DNA of 64,000 bases from contig CAVVKQ010000005.1 of NCBI GenBank assembly GCA_963748985.1, positions 179,288 to 243,287 of the forward strand, written 5' to 3'. The position numbers were made by a program, and so were the translations under genes. How positions within the stretch are numbered: position 1 is the stretch's first letter; every line of letters starts with the position of its first letter. Of this stretch, positions 44,008 through 52,298 are shown one piece after another. Source of the DNA: RPQJ01 sp963748985 (GTDB taxonomy: Bacteria > Pseudomonadota > Gammaproteobacteria > Steroidobacterales > Steroidobacteraceae). The notes under the pieces were generated by a model. That model did not search any database. It worked only from the letters and a program-made list of their open reading frames with translations, and was not told the origin of the DNA.

Positions 44008-44081
44008 GCGGGCAATCCGGTATGCGTTCCGGATCGCGGAAAGTCAGCCCCGCGATCCGGAACGCATACCGGATTGCCCGC
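44008..44081. repeat. Perfect 32-bp inverted repeat (hairpin 2)
   Basis: Arms 44008-44039 and 44050-44081 are exact reverse complements around a 10-bp loop. Sequence is unrelated to hairpin 1. Extragenic palindromes of this sort resemble REP/BIME-type elements, but no RAYT transposase gene lies in the window. Confidence 0.95.
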
Positions 44082-44149
44082 CTGCAACCAGGGCGTATCG
44101 GCCTATCCAAGCTCAGGGGAAGGCCCCGGACCAGCCGCCTGCAGAACGC

Positions 44150-45193
44150 TCAGCCGAGGTTGACTACCTTCGAATTCGCCGGCTCGCCGTCCTTGTAGTA
44201 CTCGAGATACCAGTCCACGAAATTGCGGATACCGACCGACACCGGGGTGGCCGGCGTGTAACCCACGTCCCGCGTGAGCTCGTCGATGTTGGCCCAGGTG
44301 TCCGGTACGTCGCCGGCCTGCAGCGGCAGCAGGTTCATCTCAGCCTTCTTCCCGAGGCAATCCTCGAGCGTGCGGATGTACGTGAGGAGTTCCACCGGCT
44401 CGTTGTTGCCGATGTTGTACAACCGATACGGCGCCTTGCTCGATGCGGGATCCGGGGCGTCGCTGTTCCACTCGGGATTGCCTGTCGCAACTCGGTCGCA
44501 GGCGCGCACGACGCCCTGCGCGATATCACCGACATACGTGAAATCACGGCGGTGGTGGCCGTAGTTGAAGACGTCGATCGGCTTGCCGGCCAGGATATTC
44601 CTGGTGAACAGGAACAGCGCCATGTCGGGACGGCCCCAGGGTCCGTATACCGTGAAGAACCGCAACCCCGTCACCGGCAACGAGTACAGGTGCGCATACG
44701 TGTGCGCCATCAGCTCGTTGGCCTTCTTGGTCGCCGCGTAGAACGACAGTGGGTGATCGACGTTCTGGTGGACCGAGAACGGCATCTTCGTGTTGGCACC
44801 GTAGACCGAACTGGTTGATGCATACACCAGATGCCCGACACCGTTGTGACGGCAGCCTTCAAGCACGTTGGCCGTGCCAACGACGTTGCTTTCAACATAG
44901 GCGAGCGGGTTCTCGATGGAATATCGCACGCCCGCCTGCGCAGCCAGGTGAATCACCCGGTCGAACTTCTCGCGGGCGAACAGTTCCACCATTCCGCCGC
45001 GGTCCGCGAGGTCGAGCTTGACGAACCTGAAGCCCGGCCTGCCCTTGAACTGATCCAGGCGAGCGTGCTTGAGCCGCACGTCGTAGTAGTCGTTCAGGTT
45101 GTCGAGGCCGACTACCTCGTCACCGCGATCGAGCAGGATCTTTGCCGTGTGGTAGCCGATGAAGCCGGCAGCGCCGGTGACCAGGATTTTCAT
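44150..45193 (-). CDS. UDP-glucuronate 4-epimerase
   Basis: 347 residues, SDR family. NAD motif VTGAAGFIGYHTAKILL, then GLDNLNDYYDVRLKHARL (typical of GlcA epimerases of the Cap1J/LspL group), IHLAAQAGVRYSI, SSVYG and catalytic Tyr/Lys in SFYAATKKANE. It converts UDP-GlcA, made by Ugd, to UDP-GalA. Its ATG overlaps the TAA of the dehydrogenase upstream by one base (TAATG). Confidence 0.9.
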   Translation of the reverse strand: MKILVTGAAGFIGYHTAKILLDRGDEVVGLDNLNDYYDVRLKHARLDQFKGRPGFRFVKLDLADRGGMVELFAREKFDRVIHLAAQAGVRYSIENPLAYVESNVVGTANVLEGCRHNGVGHLVYASTSSVYGANTKMPFSVHQNVDHPLSFYAATKKANELMAHTYAHLYSLPVTGLRFFTVYGPWGRPDMALFLFTRNILAGKPIDVFNYGHHRRDFTYVGDIAQGVVRACDRVATGNPEWNSDAPDPASSKAPYRLYNIGNNEPVELLTYIRTLEDCLGKKAEMNLLPLQAGDVPDTWANIDELTRDVGYTPATPVSVGIRNFVDWYLEYYKDGEPANSKVVNLG

Positions 45194-46475
45194 TAGAGAC
45201 GCCCGTCCACTTCATCGGAATTGAACACGTACTTGATGTCGTAGAGCACGTGCTTCTTCTTCCCCAGTGCCCGAACCTTCCTGATTCCCATGTCACGGAA
45301 CTCCTGGTGACCCACGCCCACGATCACTGCGTCGTAGGTCGCGGGTTTGACCTTCTTGACCGGCCGCAGGCCGTACTCGTGCTCTGCTTCGTCTGCATCG
45401 GCCCAGGGATCGAGCACGTCGACGTTGCAGCCATACCTCTTCAGTTCCTGCACGACATCGACGATCTTTGTGTTGCGGACGTCGGGACAGTTCTCCTTGA
45501 ACGTCAGGCCCAACATCAGCACGCGCGAGCCCTTGACCATGATCTGGCGCTGGATCATCAGCTGCGCCACTTGCTGCGCGACGTAGATCCCCATGTTGTC
45601 GTTGATGCGGCGGCCTGCCAGGATCATCTCGGGGTGGTAACCGATCGCCTGCGCCTTGTGCGTCAGGTAGTACGGGTCGACGCCGATGCAGTGCCCGCCC
45701 ACGAGCCCGGGGCGGAACGGCAGGAAATTCCACTTGCTGCCGGCGGCCAGCAGCACCTCTTCAGTGTCGATGCCCAGACGATTGAAGATCAGCGCCAGTT
45801 CGTTGATGAGGGCGATGTTGACGTCACGCTGCGTGTTCTCGATTACCTTGGCGGCCTCAGCCACCCTGATGCTCGACGCCTTGTGCGTGCCAACAGTCAC
45901 GATCGAACGGTACAGCTGGTCGACGAATTCGGCGACTTCGGGCGTGGAACCCGACGTGACCTTGCGGATGGTCGTGACGCGGTGTTCCTTGTCACCCGGA
46001 TTGATGCGCTCGGGGCTGTACCCGGCATAGAAATCCTTGTTGAACTTGAGGCCCGAGACCTTCTCCAGGATCGGGATGCAGACCTCTTCGGTGCAGCCGG
46101 GGTACACGGTCGATTCGTATACGACTATGTCGCCCTTTTTCAGCACCTTGCCGACTGACTCGCTCGACTTCACCAACGGTGTCAGGTCCGGGCGCTTGTA
46201 CTCGTCAATCGGCGTCGGAACGGTGACGATGAAAACTCGGCATGGCTTCAAGTCGCCGAGGCTGGTCGTGTACGAGAGCTTGTCGGCCTGCGCCAGTTCC
46301 TCCGCATCGCATTCCAGTGTGCTGTCCACACCCTTGCTGAGTTCGGCCACGCGGTCAGCCTTGATGTCGAACCCGACGTGGTGAAGCGCTTGCCGAACTC
46401 GACGGCGAGCGGCAGGCCAACGTAGCCCAGGCCGACGATACCGATCTTCAGGTTGCGCAGGTTGAATTTACCCAT
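45193..46475 (-). CDS. UDP-N-acetylgalactosamine/-glucosamine 6-dehydrogenase (WbpO/TviB-like), frameshifted
   Basis: The N-terminal part reads LKIGIVGLGYVGLPLAVEFGKRF in one frame and continues from HVGFDIKADRVAELSKG in another; the switch lies within 46374-46388 and needs one base. After it come the catalytic Cys region VGGHCIGVDPYYLTHKAQ and the C-terminal UDP-binding domain (LGLTFKENCPDVRNTKI). It oxidises a UDP-HexNAc to the uronic acid. ATG 46475 is the natural start. It would provide the uronate used by WbpB/E/D-type enzymes. Otherwise intact, so a sequencing error is likely. Confidence 0.87.
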
Positions 46476-46548
46476 GATTCCAAACGAATTTTGAAAATTT
46501 ATGACGCCCAAGGATGCCACAGGCAGTCCGCGGAATATGAGACGCCGG

Positions 46549-48057
46549 TCAAAGGCTCGCGTACACCAGGGCCCCCAGCCCGACCGTGGTCATGACGACA
46601 AAGTATGGCAGCGCCATCCAGACCATGCGGCCGTAACCCAGTCGGATCAGGGGCGCGAGAGTCGAGGTCAGCAGGAACAGGAACGCGGCCTGTCCATTGG
46701 GCGTCGCGACGCTCGGAATGTTGGTGCCGGTGTTGATCGCCACCGCAAGCCAGTCGAACTGCTCGCGACTGATCGTCCCCTGCAGCAGCGCCGCCTTGAT
46801 CTCGGTAATGTAGATGCTGGCGACGAATACGTTGTCGCTGATCGCGGAGAGCACCCCTGCGGCGAGGTACAGCATCACCGCCTGCAGGCTGCCTTCGAGC
46901 GCCAGCACGCGGTTGATCATCGGCTCGAACAGGTGCTGGTCGTGGATCACTGCGACGATCACGAAGAACACCACCAGCAGCGCCGTGAACGGCAGCGCCG
47001 CCTCAAAGGCCTTGCCGATGCGGTGCTCTTCCGTGATCCCGGTGAAAGCCGTGGCCAGGATGATCACCAGCAACCCGATCAGGCCGACCTCGGCGACATG
47101 GAACGCCAAGGCCAGCACCAGCAGTATCGCGACGGCCGCCTGGACGATCAGCAGTTGCTTGTCGCGAGGCGTCGAACGAGCTGCAAGTTCACGCGAGTAG
47201 TCCTCGAGCACGGCGCGAGCCGCATCCGGGATTGGCGTGCCGTAGCCGAACAGCTGAAATCGCTCCACCAGCCAGCAGGTGGCAAGACCTGCGAATGCAA
47301 CCGGCACCGTGACTGGCGCCATCACCAGGAAGAATTCACCGAAGGTCCACCCGGCGTGCTCGGCGATCAGCAGGTTCTGCGGCTCGCCCACTTGCGTCAT
47401 CACGCCGCCAATCGCCGTGCCGACGGCACCGTGCATCATCAGGGCGCGCAGGAATCCACGAAAGGCCTCGAGGTTGTCGCGGTGCAGAACCTGCACGTTG
47501 GCGTCGTGCGTTGAATCGTGATTGGGCGTGGTGTGAGCCTTGCCCGAAGCGACGCGGTGATAGACCTCGAAGAATCCCATGCCGACGGTGACCGCGACGG
47601 CTACTACGGTCAGCGCGTCGAGAAAGGCCGACAGCAGTGCCGACACGCCGCAGAACATCAGCGCCAGTGATTCGCGCGAGCGAATCCGCAGGATCAGGCG
47701 AGTAAAGACGAACAGCAACAGGTCGCGCAGGAAGTAGATGCCCGCGACCATGAAGATCAGCAGCAGGATCACGGGAAAAGCGCCTGTGACCTCCTCATAC
47801 ACGCTTTCCGGCGTGGTGAGACCGATGATGACGCCTTCGATTGCGAGCAGGCCGCCCGGCTGCAGCGGATAACACCGCAGCGCCATGGCGAGCGTGAAGA
47901 TGAACTCGCCCAGCAGCAGCCAGCCGGTGACCGTCGGCCCGGCGAGCAGCATCACGATCGGGTTCAGCAGCAGGAACGCGACGATCGTGAGCTTGTACCA
48001 GCCCGGTGACCGTCCGAGAAAAGCCTGGCCGAACGACTGCGAGAGCGTGTGGCTCAT
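46549..48057 (-). CDS. nhaB: Na+/H+ antiporter NhaB
   Basis: 502 residues, about 12 membrane segments. Clear NhaB features: FGQAFLGRSPGWYKLTIVAFLLLNP at the start, TQVGEPQNLLIAEHAGW, and ISDNVFVASIYITEIKAALLQG near the C-terminus. It exports Na+ in exchange for protons. ATG 48057 overlaps the dnaQ stop by 4 bp (ATGA); the frame open upstream of it lies inside dnaQ. Confidence 0.95.
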   Translation of the reverse strand: MSHTLSQSFGQAFLGRSPGWYKLTIVAFLLLNPIVMLLAGPTVTGWLLLGEFIFTLAMALRCYPLQPGGLLAIEGVIIGLTTPESVYEEVTGAFPVILLLIFMVAGIYFLRDLLLFVFTRLILRIRSRESLALMFCGVSALLSAFLDALTVVAVAVTVGMGFFEVYHRVASGKAHTTPNHDSTHDANVQVLHRDNLEAFRGFLRALMMHGAVGTAIGGVMTQVGEPQNLLIAEHAGWTFGEFFLVMAPVTVPVAFAGLATCWLVERFQLFGYGTPIPDAARAVLEDYSRELAARSTPRDKQLLIVQAAVAILLVLALAFHVAEVGLIGLLVIILATAFTGITEEHRIGKAFEAALPFTALLVVFFVIVAVIHDQHLFEPMINRVLALEGSLQAVMLYLAAGVLSAISDNVFVASIYITEIKAALLQGTISREQFDWLAVAINTGTNIPSVATPNGQAAFLFLLTSTLAPLIRLGYGRMVWMALPYFVVMTTVGLGALVYASL

Positions 48058-48806
48058 GGCGTGGGCGGGGTGGCCACGGGCGCAGGCTCGAACTGACGCC
48101 AGGCGGTCTTGCCACCGCTCTTCTTGTCGAGCAGCTTGAGCATCGCCTCGTGTGCCTCCAGTTCTTCCTCGGTCGCGCACCTCACGACGAGCGTGCCCGC
48201 CGGACGCACGGCCTTCGTCGCTGCTGCAGCGACACCTGCCGCCGTGGCTTTGTCGTCCAGGGTCAGCGCGCCCTGCCCGCCAGTCATCGCCAGGTAGACT
48301 TCGAGCAGCAGGTCGGCGTCGAGCAACGCACCGTGCAGGTCGCGGTGCGAATTGTCGATCGAATAGCGCTTGCACAGGGCGTCGAGACTGTTGCGCTGGC
48401 CCGGGTGCATCTGACGCGCGAGGGCAAGCGTGTCGAGCACGCCGCAGACGTCGCGCGTCGCCACCTTCTGCTCGAGCACACCTTTCGCGGCGAGCATCGC
48501 GAGTTCCGCATCCATGAACGCGACGTCGAACGGCGCGTTGTGGATGATGAGTTCGGCGCCAGCCATGAACTCACGCAGCTCGTCGAAGATGTCGGCGAAG
48601 CGCGGCTGTCCGTTCAGGAAGTCGGTCGTGAGGCCGTGCACCTGCACCGCACCCGGGTCAATCGTGCGGTCCGGACAGAGGTAACGGTGGAATTGCCGCC
48701 CCGTGCGCCGCCGGTTCACGAGCTCGATCGCACCGATCTCGATGATGCGGTGGCCGAGCTCAGGTTCGAGGCCGGTGGTTTCGGTGTCGAAGACGATCTG
48801 GCGCAT
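48054..48806 (-). CDS. dnaQ: DNA polymerase III epsilon subunit (3'-5' proofreading exonuclease)
   Basis: 250 residues. DEDDh motifs: Exo I FDTETTGLEPE, Exo II IIHNAPFDVAFMD, Exo III HGALLDADLLLEVY with the His before it. The C-terminal tail (after ~185) would bind the alpha subunit and contains no obvious clamp motif. A GGGGATA/GGGGTTA array starts 13 bp upstream of the ATG (48819), leaving only a short leader. In many relatives rnhA is the direct neighbour; here a wbpE-like gene and two repeat elements separate them. Confidence 0.95.
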   Translation of the reverse strand: MRQIVFDTETTGLEPELGHRIIEIGAIELVNRRRTGRQFHRYLCPDRTIDPGAVQVHGLTTDFLNGQPRFADIFDELREFMAGAELIIHNAPFDVAFMDAELAMLAAKGVLEQKVATRDVCGVLDTLALARQMHPGQRNSLDALCKRYSIDNSHRDLHGALLDADLLLEVYLAMTGGQGALTLDDKATAAGVAAAATKAVRPAGTLVVRCATEEELEAHEAMLKLLDKKSGGKTAWRQFEPAPVATPPTP

Positions 48807-48818
48807 AGGAAGGGACCA

Positions 48819-48962
48819 GGGGATAGGGGTTAGGGGTTAGTCGGAGGTGCCGCGAAAATCGGAAGCATCGAAGGCAAGCATCGAGTTTTCAGAAGCGGAG
48901 CTGCACATTTCCGACTAACCCCTATCCCCTATCCCCTAACCCCTACCCCTATCCCTAACCCC
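48819..48962. mobile_element. Short cassette C: inverted GGGGTTA arrays around 76 bp
   Basis: Left array: three plus-strand units (48819-48839; GGGGATA, GGGGTTA, GGGGTTA). Right array: seven units on the minus strand (48916-48962; GGGGTTA and GGGGATA mixed, two of them 6 bp). The 76-bp spacer starts with GTCGGA and ends with TCCGAC and has no gene. Same inner boundary as cassettes B and D, so it looks like a gene-less derivative. It fills the whole dnaQ / wbpE-like gap. Confidence 0.75.
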
Positions 48963-48968
48963 TCAAGC

Positions 48969-50084
48969 TCAGGCGACAGCGTCAGCGAGTGCGTCCACGA
49001 CCTGCACCTGCTGCGCATCCGTGAGGTAAGGGTGCATCGGCAAGCTGATGACACGACGAGCCGCAGATTCGGACAGTGGGAAACTACCCTCGCTGTAACC
49101 GAGATGCTGGAACACCGGCTGCATGTGCAGCGCCAGCGGGTAATGCACCGCCGTGGGCACGCCAAGCGACTTCATCCGGGTCTCGACGATCTCGCGCTGC
49201 TCCACTTCAACGGTGTACTGGGCATAGACGCAGGTGTTGAACTGCTCGACGACCGGGGCGCGCACCCTGGCCTGCGCACCCGTGCCGAACTTCTCGGCGA
49301 TCAGGGTTGCATAGCGTTCGCCGAGCCGATGCCGGGCGGCGACTTCGTCGGGAAAAATTTCCATCTTCGCGAGCAGTACGGCAGCCTGGATGGAATCGAG
49401 GCGGCCCGTCAGTCCCAGTCGCGGATGGTGGTAGCGCCGGTCCTGACCGTGCACGCGGATCTCGCGCATGATCGTCGCGAGGCGATCGTCATTCGTGAAC
49501 AGCGCGCCGCCATCACCATAGCAACCGAGCGGCTTCGACGGAAAGAACGAAGTCGCGCCGATCAAGGTCATGCCACCCGAACGCCGACCCCTGTTGGTGG
49601 CGCCGAAGCTCTGCGCAGCGTCCTCGATCACCGGTAACTCATTGCGGCAAGCGATGGTGTTGATGGCGTCGATGTCCGGGCACTGGCCGTACAAGGACAC
49701 CGGCATGATTGCCTTCGTACGCGGCGTGATGGCCGCCTCGAGCTTCGATGCGTCCATGTTGTAAGTGCTGCGGTCGATGTCGACAAAGACCGGCTTGGCG
49801 CCGATCAACGCGATCATCTCCGCGGTCGCGAAGAACGTGAACGGCACCGTGATGACTTCATCGCCGGGGCCGATGTCGAGCGCCATCAGCGCCATCAGCA
49901 GCGCGTCGGTGCCGCTCGCCACGCCGATGCAGTGCTTCGACCCCACGTACTCCGCGAGCTGCTTCTCCAGTTCGACGACCTCGGGCCCCATGACGTACTG
50001 GCCATGCTCGAGCACGCCGTGGATGCGCGCATCGATCGAGGACTTGAGGCGGCTGTACTGGGTCTTGAGGTCGATGAAATCCAT
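48969..50084 (-). CDS. wbpE: UDP-sugar 3-aminotransferase (WbpE-like)
   Basis: 371 residues, DegT family. It matches WbpE closely: MDFIDLKTQYSRLKSSIDARI, LEHGQYVMGPEV, PVSLYGQCPDIDAIN, VIEDAAQSFGA, PLP Lys in SFFPSKPLGCYGDGGA, and GQDRRYHHPRLG. WbpE aminates UDP-2-acetamido-3-keto-glucuronate. It sits between dnaQ and rnhA, away from its pathway partners, and each flank is a heptamer cassette. Confidence 0.92.
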   Translation of the reverse strand: MDFIDLKTQYSRLKSSIDARIHGVLEHGQYVMGPEVVELEKQLAEYVGSKHCIGVASGTDALLMALMALDIGPGDEVITVPFTFFATAEMIALIGAKPVFVDIDRSTYNMDASKLEAAITPRTKAIMPVSLYGQCPDIDAINTIACRNELPVIEDAAQSFGATNRGRRSGGMTLIGATSFFPSKPLGCYGDGGALFTNDDRLATIMREIRVHGQDRRYHHPRLGLTGRLDSIQAAVLLAKMEIFPDEVAARHRLGERYATLIAEKFGTGAQARVRAPVVEQFNTCVYAQYTVEVEQREIVETRMKSLGVPTAVHYPLALHMQPVFQHLGYSEGSFPLSESAARRVISLPMHPYLTDAQQVQVVDALADAVA

Positions 50085-50123
50085 GGTCGTCCTACGGAGA
50101 GCGCAACTCTCTGTAGTCTACGA

Positions 50124-50206
50124 GGGGATAGGGGATAGGGGTTAGGGGATAGTCGGAAAAAAGTCAGGAGCTGCCGCCTTCCGACTAACCCCTATCCCCT
50201 ATCCCC
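50124..50206. mobile_element. Short cassette D: inverted GGGGATA/GGGGTTA arrays around 34 bp
   Basis: Left array: four plus-strand units (50124-50151). Right array: three minus-strand units (50186-50206). The 34-bp spacer starts with GTCGGA and ends with TCCGAC, so the whole element could fold into one long hairpin. The right array lies within the 3' end of rnhA and supplies its last codons and TAG stop. Confidence 0.75.
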
Positions 50207-50650
50207 TGCATCGCGCAACGTCGCGATGCCATGGTTCGCGAGCTCGTCCGCCCGCTCGTTGCCTGGATGCCCGGCATGGCCCTTGACCCAATGCCAGTGC
50301 ACTTCGTGGCGCCCGATCTGCGCTTCGAGCAGCAACCAGAGGTCCGCATTCTTCACGGGCTTCCTGTCGGCCGTCTTCCAGCCCCGCTTCTTCCACTGCG
50401 GCAGCCACTCGGTGATGCCGAGCCGCACGTACTGCGAATCGGTGTAGAGCTGCACCAGGCAGCGACGCTTCAGCGCGGCCAGCGCCTCTATCGCAGCGGT
50501 GAGCTCCATGCGGTTATTGGTGGTGAGCGGCTCGCCGCCATAGAGCTCCTTGCGGTGCTCGCCGGTCTCGAGTAGCGCACCCCAGCCTCCCGGACCCGGG
50601 TTGCCCTTGCAGGCCCCGTCCGTGTGAACGATCACTTCGGACACACTCAC
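50192..50650 (-). CDS. rnhA: Ribonuclease HI
   Basis: 152 residues from GTG 50650, which overlaps the methyltransferase stop by 4 bp (GTGA). It degrades RNA in RNA:DNA hybrids. Catalytic acids: Asp in HTDGACKGNPGPGGWG, Glu in NNRMELTAAIEAL, Asp in YTDSQYV and the C-terminal Asp in NERADELAN. The last residues (about GDRG and stop) are encoded by the heptamer array, so the native C-terminus was replaced when the array formed. The catalytic core is complete. Confidence 0.95.
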   Translation of the reverse strand: MSVSEVIVHTDGACKGNPGPGGWGALLETGEHRKELYGGEPLTTNNRMELTAAIEALAALKRRCLVQLYTDSQYVRLGITEWLPQWKKRGWKTADRKPVKNADLWLLLEAQIGRHEVHWHWVKGHAGHPGNERADELANHGIATLRDAGDRG

Positions 50651-51378
50651 GCGGCCTGTCTCGTGGTGGGTTCCGGAGTGCTGCCGACGAGCACCGGCCG
50701 CTGGGTCCATGCCGGCCTGATCGGCGTGATCGAACGCACGCGCTTGCGCGCCTTGAGCAGGTAAGCGCCTGCCAACGGCGACGCTATGACCGGACCGCGA
50801 CGCTCGAGCCAGCTGTCCTCGCGCAGGCCGAACATGCGCTGCGTCCAGGGGGGCGCGAACAGGTAGCTGCGCGTAGAGACGACCTCGAAACCGAGCAAGC
50901 TGAGCCAGTCGCGCGTACGGTGTTCGCTCATCATGCGCGCCGCATGCGGGGGGAACTGGCCGCTCGAAGCGAAGTGGTGCCGAACGCCCCAGGTGCTCCA
51001 CGGGTTGAAGGCGCAGATGACCAGGTTGCCCTCGCCGACCAGGACACGGTCGACCTCGCGCAGCAATTCGTGCGGACGCGGCGCATGCTCGAGCGTGTGC
51101 GGCAGCAGCACCGCTTCCACCGAATTGGTGGCGATCGGAAGCGCGTCGAAGTGGGCACGGATTGCGCCGGGGCCCGTTGCATCGGGTGCGATGCAACTTC
51201 GGTGTTGCGTGCGGGCCGCCGCGCAGAGCCGCGTGGGATCGCCCCAGCACCCGATCTGCAGCAGTTCGAAGCCGACGACGTCGGCCAGTTCGTCCTGCAG
51301 CAGCCGCGTTTCCAGTGCGAGCACGGCCGCCCCGAGCGGGGATTCGAGCCAGTGGTCTGCAATGGGGTTTGCGGTCAT
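50647..51378 (-). CDS. SAM-dependent methyltransferase (YafS-like)
   Basis: 243 residues, methyltransferase-11 type: motif I as LLQIGCWGDP (weak glycine pattern), DALPIATNSVEAVLLPHTLEHAPRPHELLREVDRVL and GNLVICAFNPWSTWGVRH. Position between gloB (divergent) and rnhA matches yafS in enterics. Substrate unknown. Confidence 0.85.
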   Translation of the reverse strand: MTANPIADHWLESPLGAAVLALETRLLQDELADVVGFELLQIGCWGDPTRLCAAARTQHRSCIAPDATGPGAIRAHFDALPIATNSVEAVLLPHTLEHAPRPHELLREVDRVLVGEGNLVICAFNPWSTWGVRHHFASSGQFPPHAARMMSEHRTRDWLSLLGFEVVSTRSYLFAPPWTQRMFGLREDSWLERRGPVIASPLAGAYLLKARKRVRSITPIRPAWTQRPVLVGSTPEPTTRQAA

Positions 51379-51515
51379 GCGCCCAAGGATAGCCGTAAGT
51401 CCCTGCAGGAATTCGAAAAAACGTGGCCTGTCATATGGAATTCTTGGCCCCGAACGGCTCTAATACGCGCGCCCGGACTCATTGGCCCGCGGACGACGAA
51501 GGAGTCCCCAGCAGA

Positions 51516-52292
51516 ATGCTGCAAGTGAGCCCGGTGCGGGCGTTCTCGGACAACTACATCTGGCTGATACACGCGCCGGCCGACCCGGCCGCTGCCGTAG
51601 TAGTCGATCCGGGTGACGACCGCCCGGTGGAACAGGCATTGCAGGCACTGGGGCTGCGACTCGGCGCGATTCTGGTGACGCATTACCACGCCGATCATGT
51701 CGGTGGAGTCGGGGCGCTGGCCGCGCGGCATGGCGCACCGGTATTCGGGCCGGCTCGCGAGCGGATGCCCTGCGCGGCGCAGGCCCTGGACGATGGAGGC
51801 AAGGCTTCACTTGAAAACCTCGGGCTCGAGTTCAACGTGCTAGCCGTTGCAGGTCACACGCTCGGCCACATTGCCTATGCGGGTCACGGCGCGCTTTTCT
51901 GCGGCGACACCCTGTTCAGCGCGGGTTGTGGTCGCCTGTTTGAAGGCACGCCTGCCCAGATGCTCGACTCGCTTGACCGCCTTGCCGCCCTGCCCGACGC
52001 AACGCGCGTCTTCTGCGCGCACGAATACACGCTCTCGAATCTCAAGTTCGCAGTCGCTGTCGAGCCCGACAACGGCCACGTTCGCGACGCGCTGGGCGAC
52101 GTGCAGCAGCGCCGTGACCGCGACGAAATCACGCTGCCGTCCACCCTCGGACGCGAGCGCCTCATCAACCCCTTCCTGCGCAGCCGCGAACCTGCTGTGC
52201 GCGCCGCAGCCGAACGACATGCGGGTCACCCGCTGCCCGAGGCCGTGGACGTGTTCGCCGAAGTGCGGCGCTGGAAAGACGGATTCCGCTGA
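51516..52292 (+). CDS. gloB: Hydroxyacylglutathione hydrolase (glyoxalase II)
   Basis: 258 residues, metallo-beta-lactamase fold. It hydrolyses S-lactoylglutathione to lactate and glutathione. Metal motif THYHADHVGG, then GHTLGHIAY, GDTLFSAGCGRLFEGTPAQM and FCAHEYTLSNLKFA. ATG 51516 has GGAG ~12 bp upstream. Divergent from the methyltransferase gene, followed after 6 bp by mltD. Confidence 0.95.
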   Translation: MLQVSPVRAFSDNYIWLIHAPADPAAAVVVDPGDDRPVEQALQALGLRLGAILVTHYHADHVGGVGALAARHGAPVFGPARERMPCAAQALDDGGKASLENLGLEFNVLAVAGHTLGHIAYAGHGALFCGDTLFSAGCGRLFEGTPAQMLDSLDRLAALPDATRVFCAHEYTLSNLKFAVAVEPDNGHVRDALGDVQQRRDRDEITLPSTLGRERLINPFLRSREPAVRAAAERHAGHPLPEAVDVFAEVRRWKDGFR

Positions 52293-52298
52293 GCCGAA

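Noticed and set aside
43834..44081. Strong terminators between pgi and the epimerase
   Set aside because: The hairpins are much longer than factor-independent terminators and are not followed by T-runs on either strand.
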